64,000 nucleotides of DNA from Methylibium sp. (GTDB taxonomy: Bacteria; Pseudomonadota; Gammaproteobacteria; Burkholderiales; Burkholderiaceae_C). Each line of letters opens with the position of its first letter. The stretch's first letter is position 1. The notes beneath the pieces were generated by a model. That model searched no databases and was not told where the DNA came from. It saw nothing but the letters and a program-made list of their open reading frames with translations. Positions 35,130 to 44,500 of this stretch are shown in pieces. Both the position numbers and the translations under genes were made by a program. Location of the stretch: positions 62,001 through 126,000 of the forward strand of contig PNNH01000038.1 of the NCBI GenBank assembly GCA_013824165.1. Reading direction: 5' to 3'.

Positions 35130-35727
35130 TCAGGCCGGGCAGCCGGGCAGGCCGGCGATGCTGCCACCCAGCGCACAGCTGCGGACCCGCCCTGCAATGG
35201 TGACGATATGCCGGATACCGAGCCCCTCGCCGATCCTGACGTCGATGCTGCCTGTGTTCGTGACCGCCCCTTGACGGGCCTGAAAGCCGAGGCTGGACAC
35301 GTTGGCGCGGAAGGCGATCGAGCGCTCACCCGACAACCACTGCGTCTTCAGCGAGCTGCCAGCGTCGGTACAGACTGCCGCACCGCGGCTGTCGCAGCGG
35401 CATGTGCCCGGCCCCCCCGGTGTGGAGGACGTAGCAGCTGCCTGTCGCGTGGGAGTCGATCTGAAACTGCACGGCCTCGACTCCGCTGACGGCCTCGACT
35501 CCGCTGACGGCCTCGACTCCGCTGACGGCCTCGCTGCGTGCTTGCTGAAGGTCCAGCATCAAGGTTTGTGCGATGCCATACAGGCGCTGGCGCTGCGCCA
35601 TGTCCCTCAGGACGGGCAGAGCCAGACTCAGCAGCACAGACAGGATCAGGCCGTAGATCAGAGTCTCCACCAAGCTCAGACCAAGCTGGGCCGCCTTGCA
35701 GGGTGCCAGTTGCTGTGCGTGTTGCAT
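35130..35727 (-). pseudogene. Second GspH/FimT-like pseudopilin, split by a frameshift at a G7 tract
   Basis: The first part starts at the ATG at 35727 (GGAGG 5 nt upstream; an ATG at 35739 is possible) with leader MQHAQQLAPCKAAQLG-LSLVE and runs to a premature stop near 35326. Its end after CYVLHTGG is out of frame. Removing one G from the run of seven (C7 at 35412-35418 on the plus strand) restores GPGTCRCDSRGAAVCTDAG and continues to a normal stop at 35130, ending GLPGCPA. The restored part aligns by eye with the intact FimT at 34010 (CYVVHIPGG, CNC, later Cys). It could be a true pseudogene, a phase-variable gene or a sequencing error in the homopolymer. Confidence 0.8.
35471..35533. repeat. 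18-bp tandem repeat, 3.5 copies, inside the pseudopilin gene
   Basis: The unit ACGGCCTCGACTCCGCTG occurs three times without mismatch, followed by a 9-bp half copy. On the coding (minus) strand it gives three in-frame EAVSGV repeats at the end of the N-terminal helix. As 18 is a multiple of three, copy changes would not shift the frame. The intact paralogue next door has no such insertion. Confidence 0.95.
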
Positions 35728-35833
35728 CGCGGCCTCCATCGATGTTCATTTGGGGATGAACACAAGACAGCGGTCGGGTTCCCGGCTTTCTGTCCCGCCG
35801 GGGAGGGGGCGGCCCATCCCCGGATGGAGGGCT

Positions 35834-36277
35834 TCAGATGTCGCGGATCAGCTGCCGGAATTCGTCGACATCCTCGAAGCTGCGGTAGACAGACGCAAAG
35901 CGCACGTAGGCGACTTTGTCGATGCGTTTGAGTTCACGCATCACCAGTTCACCCAGGCGGGTCGAAGGAATTTCGCGAGCACCGCTGGTCAGCAGCGTCT
36001 CCTGGATGCGCTCCATGGCGGCATCAACTTGTTCGATGCTGACGGGACGCTTGCGCAAGGCGAGTTGCATGGAGGCGCGCAGCTTGGTCGGGTCGAAGTC
36101 CGCGCGCGTGCCATCTTTCTTGACCACGACAGGCAGCGCGATCTCGGCCCGTTCATAGGTGGTGAAGCGCTTGTCACAGGCAAGGCAGCGCCGCCGTCTG
36201 CGAACCACATCGCCCTCGTCAGACTCGCGGGTCTCGACGACTTGAGTTTCGGTGTGGCTGCAAAACGGACAGCGCAT
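35834..36277 (-). CDS. nrdR: Transcriptional repressor NrdR
   Basis: 147 residues. The N-terminal zinc ribbon is visible ([17 protein letters not shown], Cys3, Cys6, Cys31, Cys34 in [11 protein letters not shown]), followed by the ATP-cone domain ([35 protein letters not shown]). It represses ribonucleotide reductase genes according to ATP/dATP. Directly downstream of glyA (12 bp), a common betaproteobacterial pairing. Confidence 0.96.
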   Translation of the reverse strand: MRCPFCSHTETQVVETRESDEGDVVRRRRRCLACDKRFTTYERAEIALPVVVKKDGTRADFDPTKLRASMQLALRKRPVSIEQVDAAMERIQETLLTSGAREIPSTRLGELVMRELKRIDKVAYVRFASVYRSFEDVDEFRQLIRDI

Positions 36278-36289
36278 CGTGGCTCAGTC

Positions 36290-37537
36290 TCAGCGGTAGA
36301 CCGGGAAGTCGCGCGTCAGCGCTGCAACCTTGGCACGGACGGCGGCCAGATTGGCTTCGTCGTTGGGATTGTCCAGCACATCGGCGATCAGGTTGGCGGT
36401 GATGCGAACCTGCTCTTCCTTGAAACCGCGAGTCGTCATTGCCGGCGTGCCCAGGCGAATCCCGCTGGTCACCATCGGCTTTTGCGGATCGTTGGGGATG
36501 CCGTTCTTGTTGCAGGTCATGTGCGCCTTGCCCAGCACGGCTTCGGCTTCCTTGCCGGTCAGGTTCTTGGGGCGCAGATCCACCAGCATCACGTGGCTTT
36601 CGGTGCCGCCGGAAACGATGCGCAGGCCGCGGGCGATCAGCGTGTCGGCCAGCACCTTGGCATTCTTGACGACCTGCTCCTGGTAGGCCTTGAACTCAGG
36701 GGTCAGCGCTTCTTTGAAAGCCACAGCCTTGCCGGCGATGACATGCATCAGCGGGCCGCCCTGAATGCCCGGGAAGATGGCGCTGTTGATCTGCTTGGCC
36801 ACATGATCCTTCATCAGGATGATGCCGCCGCGCGGGCCGCGCAAGCTCTTGTGTGTGGTCGAGGTCACGACGTCGGCGTGCGGCACCGGGTTCGGGTAGA
36901 CGCCGGCAGCGATCAGACCGGCGTAGTGCGCCATATCGACCATGAAGTAGGCACCGATCTCCTTGGCGATCTTCGCGAAGCGCTCGAAGTCAATGCGCAG
37001 GCTGTAGGCCGAGGCGCCAGCGATGATCAGCTTGGGCTTGTGCTCACGCGCCTGGCGCTCCATGGCATCGTAGTCAATCTCTTCCTTCTCATTCAGGCCG
37101 TAGCTGACGACCTTGAACCACTTGCCGCTCATGTTCAGCGGCATGCCGTGGGTCAGGTGACCACCCTCGGACAGGCTCATGCCCATGATGGTGTCGCCAG
37201 GCTGCAGCAGGGCGAAGAACACGCCTTGGTTGGCCTGCGATCCCGAGTTCGGTTGCACGTTGGCGTTTTCGGCGCCGAAGAGCTGCTTCAGGCGGTCGAT
37301 GGCCAGCTGCTCGACGATGTCCACATACTCGCAGCCACCGTAGTAGCGCTTGCCGGGATAGCCCTCGGCGTACTTGTTGGTCAACTGGCTGCCCTGCGCC
37401 TGCATCACGGCGGGCGAGGTGTAGTTTTCAGAGGCAATCAGCTCGATATGCTCTTCCTGGCGCTGATTCTCTTGTTGAACGGCGGCCCAGATTTCCGGGT
37501 CCACATTGGCGAGGGTCGATTGGCTGCGGTCAAACAT
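36290..37537 (-). CDS. glyA: Serine hydroxymethyltransferase
   Basis: 415 residues from the ATG at 37537. PLP enzyme with [52 protein letters not shown] and the PLP-lysine motif [16 protein letters not shown]. It converts serine and tetrahydrofolate to glycine and 5,10-methylene-THF. A 5' leader of about 200 nt contains a ZTP-type riboswitch (see 37605-37724), so expression probably follows folate stress. Confidence 0.97.
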   Translation of the reverse strand: MFDRSQSTLANVDPEIWAAVQQENQRQEEHIELIASENYTSPAVMQAQGSQLTNKYAEGYPGKRYYGGCEYVDIVEQLAIDRLKQLFGAENANVQPNSGSQANQGVFFALLQPGDTIMGMSLSEGGHLTHGMPLNMSGKWFKVVSYGLNEKEEIDYDAMERQAREHKPKLIIAGASAYSLRIDFERFAKIAKEIGAYFMVDMAHYAGLIAAGVYPNPVPHADVVTSTTHKSLRGPRGGIILMKDHVAKQINSAIFPGIQGGPLMHVIAGKAVAFKEALTPEFKAYQEQVVKNAKVLADTLIARGLRIVSGGTESHVMLVDLRPKNLTGKEAEAVLGKAHMTCNKNGIPNDPQKPMVTSGIRLGTPAMTTRGFKEEQVRITANLIADVLDNPNDEANLAAVRAKVAALTRDFPVYR

Positions 37538-37604
37538 GATGGTGGAAGGTCTCAAGGGTTGTAGCGCCGAGCGCCCGCCGAGACCTCAGTCTCCACGGTG
37601 TGGT

Positions 37605-37724
37605 GCTGCCCAGGCGAACGGCCAATGACGCCCAGGGCAATCCTGCCTGGGCGTTCGCGCTCCCCGGTGGTCCACCACCTCGGGCTGCTTTGGAGTGCAG
37701 CCTTGATCGCCAGTCGCGCGAGTT
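37605..37724 (-). ncRNA. ZTP (pfl) riboswitch upstream of glyA
   Basis: Read on the minus strand, the leader contains the pfl consensus in order: ACTGGCG (37714-37708), then the hairpin GGTGG-TGGA-CCACC running into the conserved GGGGAGC, then a variable hairpin (arms ACGCCCAGG and CCTGGGCGT, 9 bp, at 37628-37654), and last CGCCTGGGCA, the conserved 3' element of the aptamer pseudoknot. glyA is one of the classic genes controlled by this class, which senses ZTP/ZMP accumulating under 10-formyl-THF shortage. A GAGAC-TGAG-GTCTC hairpin downstream could belong to the expression platform. I matched the motif by eye; exact edges are approximate. Confidence 0.8.
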
Positions 37725-37751
37725 ACCAGTGTAGCGGAGGGCGGCGATGGT

Positions 37752-38582
37752 TCAGTTGAGCAAGGCAACCTTGTCGTCCGACGCCGGGGCCGGATTGGCC
37801 AGCTCGCGCGGCTTGCTCGGCGCTGGCTGTCCGCCTGCGACAGCCTTCAGCAGCTCGTGCTCGGTCAGCACTTTGCCCGCATAGCCGCCATCATCGGGAA
37901 GATTGGCAGCACCGACGTAGTAGCGCAGGCCTTCCTCAATGCTGCCGCCGCGGCGAATGCATTCCTTCAACACCTGCACGCCCACTCGCAGGTTCGTGAT
38001 CGGGTCGAATGCGGCAAGAGACCCGCCAAAGGCTTGGTACTTCTCGTCGTGCACGCGCGTCATCACCTGCATCAGGCCTTGTGCGCCCACCGAGCTCTGG
38101 GCAAAGGGGTTGAAGCTCGACTCGACAGCAATGATGGCCAGGATTAGCGTGGGCTCAACTCGGGCCCGCTGTCCAACGACCCAAGCCTCTTGAACCAATC
38201 GGCTGATGGGCTCTGGCGCCACCTTGTAGCGCTTGGCCAGCCACATGGCGACGGCCGCCTGCTGGCGCGGCAAGGCCTTGGGATCCGCGGCCACGGCACG
38301 ACTGATGGCGTCGGGCTCGGTCAGTCCGAACAGGGAATTGCCTTCGGCCTCAGCCCGGGCACCCTGGCGCGAATCCAGCCATCCATAGACCTCGGCTTCG
38401 ACGCGATGGCGCATGTCGGCCTGGCTGGCAAAGATCAGCCCGACAGCCAGGACGGCGAAACCAATCAGGGCCAATGTGTTGTGGCTGACCACGAGCAAGC
38501 CGTGGCCGATGTCTTTCACAAAGAGGGAAACGGCGGCACCTATCCGGTGGGCCAGGATGCTTAGTTCACGACGCGCTGTCAT
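37752..38582 (-). CDS. Membrane-anchored lytic transglycosylase (SLT domain)
   Basis: 276 residues from the ATG at 38582, which has AAAGGAG 5 nt upstream. One N-terminal membrane helix (about 34-54, NTLALIGFAVLAVGLIFAS), then a family 1 SLT domain with the catalytic glutamate in LAIIAVESSFNPFAQSS (Glu154) and GAQGLMQVM, and GLRYYVGAANLPDDGGY near the end. It cleaves peptidoglycan glycan strands from the periplasmic side. Located upstream of glyA on the same strand but with its own promoter. Confidence 0.88.
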   Translation of the reverse strand: MTARRELSILAHRIGAAVSLFVKDIGHGLLVVSHNTLALIGFAVLAVGLIFASQADMRHRVEAEVYGWLDSRQGARAEAEGNSLFGLTEPDAISRAVAADPKALPRQQAAVAMWLAKRYKVAPEPISRLVQEAWVVGQRARVEPTLILAIIAVESSFNPFAQSSVGAQGLMQVMTRVHDEKYQAFGGSLAAFDPITNLRVGVQVLKECIRRGGSIEEGLRYYVGAANLPDDGGYAGKVLTEHELLKAVAGGQPAPSKPRELANPAPASDDKVALLN

Positions 38583-38601
38583 GCGACTCCTTTCTTCTCG
38601 G

Positions 38602-38650
38602 CCCTCTCGCCTGTGGCGATACACCCTTGGGTGCGTCGCCTCGGTGAGGG
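38602..38650 (-). promoter_or_regulatory. Hairpin element in the 5' leader of the lytic transglycosylase gene
   Basis: Nested inverted repeats: outer arms CCCTC/GAGGG (38602-38606 and 38646-38650) enclose a stem of GGCGA/TCGCC and CACCC/GGGTG (38615-38640). It lies about 20 nt upstream of the start codon in a leader of roughly 200 nt. No known riboswitch class recognised; a structured translational control element is possible. Confidence 0.35.
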
Positions 38651-38789
38651 GGCGTTGATAATGGGCCGGCTTGGTTCGCGAAGCGCTCCTTGACGGAGAG
38701 CTTGCGGTACCGGCGTCCATCGGCAGCGGGGCGCCTGCTCGGTCCCAACGAACAGGCTCGGGTTAACCCTGAAATCTCAAGGCAGGCGG

Positions 38790-38817
38790 ATTCTAAGGTC
38801 CAAAAATAACCCGTCAA
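38790..38817 (-). promoter_or_regulatory. Sigma-70 promoter for the lytic transglycosylase gene
   Basis: On the minus strand TTGACG (38817-38812), a 16-nt spacer and TAGAAT (38795-38790), each one base from consensus. The start site would fall near 38783, giving a leader of about 200 nt. The region is locally AT-rich compared with its surroundings. Confidence 0.6.
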
Positions 38818-38850
38818 GCTTACTTACCTTGTCCTTTATTTCTAATTGAT

Positions 38851-40416
38851 ATGAAGTACCGCGATCTGCGCGAGTTTATTGAGGGGCTCGATACCTTGGG
38901 CGAGCTCCGCCGTGTCAGCGAGCCGGTGTCCCCGGTTCTAGAGATGACCGCCTTGAGCGACAAGGTGCTGCGCGCCAATGGTCCGGCACTGCTTTTCGAA
39001 CAGGCCAAGGGCTTTGACATCCCTGTGCTGGCCAACTTGTTTGGCACGCCCAGGCGAGTGGCGCTTGGCATGGGGGCGCAGGATCTGCACGAGCTTCGCG
39101 CGGTCGGCCATGTCTTGGCCAGCCTGAAAGAGCCTGAGCCTCCGCGAGGGCTGAAGGACACGGGGCGCCTGCTGCACATGCTCAAGTCCTTGTGGGATAT
39201 GAAGCCGAGCCTTGTTCGCAACGCGGCCTGCCAGGAGGAGGTGTTGGTCGGCGCTGAGGTTGATCTGAAGACGCTGCCGATCCAGACCTGCTGGCCCGGT
39301 GATATCGGCCCGCTGCTGACCTGGGGGCTGGTGGTGACGCGCGGGCCTCAGCGCATCGCGAAGCCGCGCCTGCGCCAGAACCTCGGCATCTATCGCCAGC
39401 AGCTGATCGGGCGCCGGCAATTGATCATGCGCTGGCTGGCGCACCGCGGCGGCGCGCTTGATTTCAGGGACTTCGCACTGGCAAACCCGGGGCAGCCGTT
39501 TCCGATCGTGGTGGCCCTCGGTGCGGACCCTGCGACCATCCTCGGCGCTGTGACGCCGGTGCCGGACAGCTTGTCCGAGTACCAGTTCGCCGGTCTGCTG
39601 CGCGGCTCGCGCACCGAATTGGTCAACAGCGGCGTCGGCGAAGCCGGCTGCATGCTGCAGGTCCCAGCGAGTGCCGAGATCGTGTTGGAGGGCTGCATCC
39701 CGGTTGCCGAGCCTGGGTTTGAAGGCGTCAGCGAGGATGGCGTCGCTCTCAAGGAGAAGGGCGGCTATCTGCATGCGCTGGAAGGGCCCTTTGGCGACCA
39801 CACCGGCTATTACAACGAGCAGGACTGGTTCCCGGTGTTCGAGGTCCAGCGCCTGACTCGGCGCCGGGCGCCGATCTATCACTCGACGTATACCGGCAAA
39901 CCGCCTGACGAACCCGCGATCCTGGGCGTGGCGCTCAACGAGGTTTTCGTCCCCATCCTCCAGAAACAGTTTCCGGAAATAGTGGACTTCTATCTGCCGC
40001 CCGAAGGTTGCAGCTACCGGATGGCGGTGATTTCCATCAAGAAGGCGTATCCCGGCCATGCCAAGCGCCTGATGTTCGGCTTGTGGAGTTTCTTGCGGCA
40101 GTTCATGTACACCAAGTTCATCGTCGTCGTGGACGACGATGTCGACATTCGGGACTGGAAGGAGGTGGTCTGGGCCATCACCACGCGAATGGACCCCGCC
40201 CGTGACACGACGCTGGTGGAAGGCACGCCGATTGACTATCTGGACTTCGCTTCGCCGGTCAGCGGGCTGGGCGGCAAGATGGGACTGGATGCCACCAACA
40301 AGTGGCCGGGCGAGACCTCGCGCGAATGGGGGCGGACGATCACGATGACGCCGGAAATCGAGCGGCAGGCCGAGGATCTGTATGGGCGCCTGTTCGGTCA
40401 AGCCAGCAAAAGCTAG
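38851..40416 (+). CDS. ubiD: UbiD-family 4-hydroxy-3-polyprenylbenzoate decarboxylase
   Basis: 521 residues. UbiD hallmarks are [21 protein letters not shown] split at the N-terminus, [34 protein letters not shown]-like [13 protein letters not shown], and the prenyl-FMN active-site region [20 protein letters not shown] with its conserved Glu, plus [28 protein letters not shown] near the end. It removes the carboxylate in ubiquinone synthesis with prFMN supplied by UbiX (not in the window). Divergent from the lytic transglycosylase gene. Confidence 0.95.
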   Translation: MKYRDLREFIEGLDTLGELRRVSEPVSPVLEMTALSDKVLRANGPALLFEQAKGFDIPVLANLFGTPRRVALGMGAQDLHELRAVGHVLASLKEPEPPRGLKDTGRLLHMLKSLWDMKPSLVRNAACQEEVLVGAEVDLKTLPIQTCWPGDIGPLLTWGLVVTRGPQRIAKPRLRQNLGIYRQQLIGRRQLIMRWLAHRGGALDFRDFALANPGQPFPIVVALGADPATILGAVTPVPDSLSEYQFAGLLRGSRTELVNSGVGEAGCMLQVPASAEIVLEGCIPVAEPGFEGVSEDGVALKEKGGYLHALEGPFGDHTGYYNEQDWFPVFEVQRLTRRRAPIYHSTYTGKPPDEPAILGVALNEVFVPILQKQFPEIVDFYLPPEGCSYRMAVISIKKAYPGHAKRLMFGLWSFLRQFMYTKFIVVVDDDVDIRDWKEVVWAITTRMDPARDTTLVEGTPIDYLDFASPVSGLGGKMGLDATNKWPGETSREWGRTITMTPEIERQAEDLYGRLFGQASKS

Positions 40417-40464
40417 GGAAGCTCGGCCGAGGCTTGTAACGCAGCGCTGATTCGCCTAATGTTG

Positions 40465-40605
40465 CTAAGCCTTCTTCAAGGCAAATCCTCTGGCGCAGTC
40501 TCTGCGCGCCAGGAGCCCCGCGGCAGATAGCGGCGGAGCCCCAAGCGATGGCACAAGCCATCCGGCCCCTTCCAGGCGAAAGCCTGGAAGGGGCTTGTTA
40601 TTTGT
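40465..40605 (+). ncRNA. Candidate structured small RNA downstream of ubiD
   Basis: About 140 nt with serial hairpins: GCCTT-CTTC-AAGGC (40469-40482), CTGGCGCAG pairing with CTGCGCGCCAG (40490-40512), a small CCGC/GCGG stem, GATGGC-ACAA-GCCATC, and a 13-bp GAAA-capped terminator. The sequence GGAGCCCC occurs twice between stems. A weak promoter (TTGTAA, 17-nt spacer, TAATGT; 40434-40462) precedes it. There is no convincing reading frame. It could instead be just the ubiD 3' UTR, or an sRNA processed from it. Confidence 0.4.
40565..40603 (+). terminator. Strong Rho-independent terminator
   Basis: Perfect 13-bp stem GCCCCTTCCAGGC / GCCTGGAAGGGGC with a GAAA tetraloop, followed by TTGTTATTT. 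It ends transcription from ubiD or from the candidate sRNA. The minus-strand side lacks a T-run, so it is not a symmetric terminator for the YdcF-like gene. Confidence 0.88.
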
Positions 40606-40655
40606 GGCGTCGCTCGGCGCTGCGAGGTGATGAGCGCGATGCCTCTCAGGAGCAC

Positions 40656-41456
40656 TCAGTGGCCCGCCACCCACCCCAGCCACTCGTAGATGACATAGCG
40701 GAATTGCCTGAAGCCTTCGGATGACGGCAGGGCGTCTCCGAGGTAGAACGGCGCGTCGCTGGGTCGCAGATCCACCGCGGCGGGAACGACAGTGATGCGC
40801 TGGTTTGAGCTGATTGGCGCAAAAGCCCGCAAGGCCCGTGGCATGTGTTGGACATGGGTCACCAAGACCACCTGACGGATGCCATGCTGCTGGAGCAGCG
40901 GAGCGCTGAACTGGGCGTTCTCGCGGGTATCGCGTGACTGGCTCTCGGCAAACAGCAATGGCAGGCCGTACTCGTTCGCCGCCGTCTGTCGGGCCAGCAC
41001 GCCTTCTGCCTGGTACCAATCCGGCCCACCTCGGCCAATGCCTCCGGTATAGGCCAGCGCCAGCCCGGTCCGGCGCGCCAGCCAGACGCCATATCGCAGA
41101 CGCTCCAGGGACAGGGGATTCAATGTCGCTCCAGCGTATTCCGGGCTGTCCTGCCTGGCGCCTCCGCCGAGCACCAGGATCGCAGTGCCTGGCGCGCCTC
41201 TGAGTTGCTCCAGATGCTGCACCGGAAGGCTCTGTGGCGAGCCCAGCAGCGCTTGCCTGGCTTGTTCAGCGCCGAACTCGGTGCAGCTCAACCAAATCAT
41301 CAGCGCTGATGCGCTGACCAGTGCCCAACCCAGCCGGGGCGAGCGCCGCAGCAGCGCCGTGCCCAGGCCGATCAGCAGCAGCATCGGGCTGGGCGGTAGC
41401 AGCAGCGCCAGCAGCAAAGGCTTGGCGGGCTGCAGCAGGGCGAACAGGGCTTCCAT
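40656..41456 (-). CDS. YdcF/ElyC-like DUF218 membrane protein
   Basis: 266 residues from the ATG at 41456 (an ATG at 41468 is also possible). Two N-terminal hydrophobic helices (PLLLALLLPPSPMLLLIGLG, LGWALVSASALMIWLS) precede a DUF218 domain with TAILVLGGGARQ, ERLRYGVWLARRTGLALAYTGG, ESQSRDTRENAQFSAPLL and VVLVTHVQHMPRALRAF. ElyC and SanA of this family affect envelope and peptidoglycan-precursor integrity in E. coli; the biochemical activity is not settled. Divergent from the DUF748 gene. Confidence 0.85.
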   Translation of the reverse strand: MEALFALLQPAKPLLLALLLPPSPMLLLIGLGTALLRRSPRLGWALVSASALMIWLSCTEFGAEQARQALLGSPQSLPVQHLEQLRGAPGTAILVLGGGARQDSPEYAGATLNPLSLERLRYGVWLARRTGLALAYTGGIGRGGPDWYQAEGVLARQTAANEYGLPLLFAESQSRDTRENAQFSAPLLQQHGIRQVVLVTHVQHMPRALRAFAPISSNQRITVVPAAVDLRPSDAPFYLGDALPSSEGFRQFRYVIYEWLGWVAGH

Positions 41457-41520
41457 GCAAGGGCTCATAGAGTGTGGAGCTCGCATCATCGCAGCCGGGC
41501 GCTCGCTAAACTGCCCGGCA

Positions 41521-44500
41521 ATGACAGAGAACTCCCGATCGTTGGCAAGCCGGGCACCCTGGCGACGCGCACCGCTGCGTTGGGCCATCCGCATCCTCGG
41601 CGTCATCGCGCTGCTGGTGTTGGCGCTGAGCACCTTGGGGCCATGGTGGCTGCAGACGCGAGGGTTGGAGCTGGCCAGCGAAGCGCTGGGACGGACGGTA
41701 TCCGTCGACCGTGTTTCGATCAGCCCCTGGCGGCTCGGCCTTGAACTGCATGGGCTTCGCGTCGCCTCGGCCAAGTCTGAAGATCAGGCAGCGCCGCAGC
41801 TTCGCATCGAACGCCTTGGCCTGACCCTGTCGCCCAGCAGCTTGTGGCGCGGCTGGACCCTTTCATCTGTGCTCATCGAAGGGCCCGAGGTTCGACTGGC
41901 GCGCCTGGGTGAGCAAAGCCTGGACATCGACGATCTGCTGGCGCGTCTGACGGCGCCCCGAGCGCCAGAAGCCGGCGCGGCCGGGCCGAATCTGGAGATC
42001 CGAGGTCTGAGCCTGCGCGAAGGACGCTGGCTGTTCGATGACCGGCACCAGGGCACGCGCCATGAGCTCAAGGCGCTGAACCTCTATCTGCCCGCGCTGT
42101 CGCTGCGCAAGTCGGACGCTGTGCTGCCCGTTACGGCGCGTGTCACCGGGCAGCTGGATGGCACGGCTTTCGATGCGCATGTGCAGGCCCAGCCCTTTGC
42201 CCAGCCGCGGCAGGCACGTCTGCTGGTCAAGTTCTCCGGGCTGGATCTGAAGCCGTGGCTGCCTTACGTACCGCTTGACCTGCCGCTGCGGCCGGAGCAA
42301 GGCCTGATCGATGCCGACCTCGCGCTCGACTACGCGCAGCCGCCTGAGGGGCCGACGGAGCTGAGTCTCAAAGGCACGTTGGGCGCTCGAAATGTCAGTC
42401 TGGCCCGGCAGGGCGAATCGCGTTGGCTGGCCTGGCAGGAACTGCGCCTGTCGATCAAGGACTTGCAGCCGCTGCGCCAGCAATTGCAGCTCGAAAGCCT
42501 GCAGCTCACCGCGCCGGAGCTGCGCCTGCGTCGTGATGCGGCAGGGCGCCTGTTGCTGCCGGAGGGTGCCAAGTCGCCCCCATCCAGCGGCAGCGGGCCG
42601 GCTTGGCAGCTCGGCATCGAGCGCCTGAGTCTTAGTCAGGGGCAGCTGCGCTGGCACGACGAGGCGCTCCGCCCGGCCGGCCGGCTGGCGCTGGAGGCCG
42701 TGGAACTGGAGATGAGTGCTGTGCGCTGGCCGCTGCAGCCCCAGCCGGGGCAGGGCGCCGACGTCAAGCTGACCGCCGTGCTGCAGAGCCACAGCAAGTC
42801 GAAGCCGGCGGTGCTCCAGCTCGCGGGGCGCCTGGGCGGTGACGCCTTGGCCGTGAACGGCCAGTGGGACGCGCTGGCGCTGGAGGCCCTGTCACCCTAT
42901 CTGCAGGCAACGCTTCCCATGAGCCTGCAGGGCCGGGCCGCCGGTCGTTTTGAGCTGGCCTTGCCGCAGCCGCTCCAGCCGCGGCCGCTGGCGCGCCTGC
43001 GTTTGACGCTGCGTGACGTGGGCGTGCAGGGGCTTCAAGCCCAGCACAGCCCGAGCGGCGAAGTGTTCGCCCGGGCGGATCGCATCCAGCTGGACGCAGC
43101 GCGCCTTGATCCCGGTCGGCGCGAGCTGAGCATGGGCCGTCTGCACCTGAAGGCGCCTGCGCTGCGGGTGCAGCGCGATGCGCAGGGGCGGCTGTCGCTG
43201 CAGTCTTTGCTGCCGGCGGCGCCGCTGCCGGCCACGACCGCTGCAGCGCCCTGGGCGCTGAGTCTGGCCGAGTTGCTGGTCGATCAGGGCCAGGCGCTGG
43301 TGCTTGACGAGTCGGTCCGGCCCCTTGCCAGGCCCGGGGCGGCGGCCGTCCACAGTGTCCTGGCTGAGCGCCTTCAGCTGCGCCTGCGCGATCTGGCATT
43401 TGGCGGCGCTCAGGCAGGCAAGCCCAGTCCGGTGCAGCTGAGTCTGATGATCAGTCGCGGCGAAGGGCGGCGCGACGGAGCGACGCCCGGCAGCCTCGAA
43501 TGGTCCGGGCACTTGTCACTGGCGCCGCTGGCCGCGCGCGGCACGCTGCGTGCGGCCCGTCTTCCGCTGGCCTTGCTGGATCCCTATCTGGGGCCGTCGC
43601 TGCAGCTCCATCTGCGGCGCGGCGAGGCGGGGTTTCGCGGCAGCTTCAGCCTGGACCAGACCAGCAAGGGCTGGCGCAGCCAGGCCCAGGGCGCACTGCT
43701 TTTGGCCGATCTGCGCTTGTTCCATGCGCGGGAGATCGACGGGCAGCGTCAGGCGGGCGAAGAGTTGCTGAACTGGCAGTCGCTGGAGCTGACCGGCCTG
43801 GATCTGGCTCTGGAGCCGGGCGCCGGCCCGCGCGTCGAGATCGGGCGGGCCAATCTGGCCGACTTCTATGCGCGGCTGGTGGTTGACGAGCGCGGGCACT
43901 TCAACCTGGGCGATCTGCGCAAACCGGCTGAGGTGCCAGCCGAGCCGTCGGCCGAGGGGGGCCAGGCGCCACCTGGCGCAGCGCTGGCCTTGAGCGTCGC
44001 CGAAACCCGCTTGAGCAATGGACGTGTCGACTTCAGCGACCGCTACATCCGGCCTAACTACAGTGCCAAGCTCAGCGAGCTGGCGGGCAGCCTGGGACGG
44101 TTCGCCAGTGGCAGCGCCGAGATGGCACCGCTGACGATTACCGGCCGTATCGAAGGCACTGGCCTCTTGCAGATCACCGGCCAGCTCAATCCGGGCGCGC
44201 GACCGCTGGCCATGGACATCCAGGCCAGCGCGACGGATATCGAGCTCGCCCCGCTCTCGCCCTATGCCGGCAAGTACGCCGGCTATGCGATTGAGCGTGG
44301 CAAGCTCTCCAGCCGCGTGCACTACCGCATCGACCCGAGCGGGCAGCTGCAGGCCGACAATCAGCTCATCCTGAATCAGCTCACCTTCGGCGAGCGCATC
44401 GAGAGCCCCTCGGCCACCAAGCTGCCGGTGCTGCTGGCCGTGGCGCTTTTGAAGGACAGCAAGGGCGTGATCGACGTGAATCTGCCCATCAGCGGCTCGC

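Noticed and set aside
35471-35533. Tandem repeats as a CRISPR-like array
   Set aside because: Units are contiguous with no spacers, in frame within a coding sequence and with only 3.5 copies.
37586-37768. 60-codon frame in the glyA leader
   Set aside because: It overlaps the ZTP aptamer and the end of the transglycosylase gene, has no Shine-Dalgarno and no similarity.
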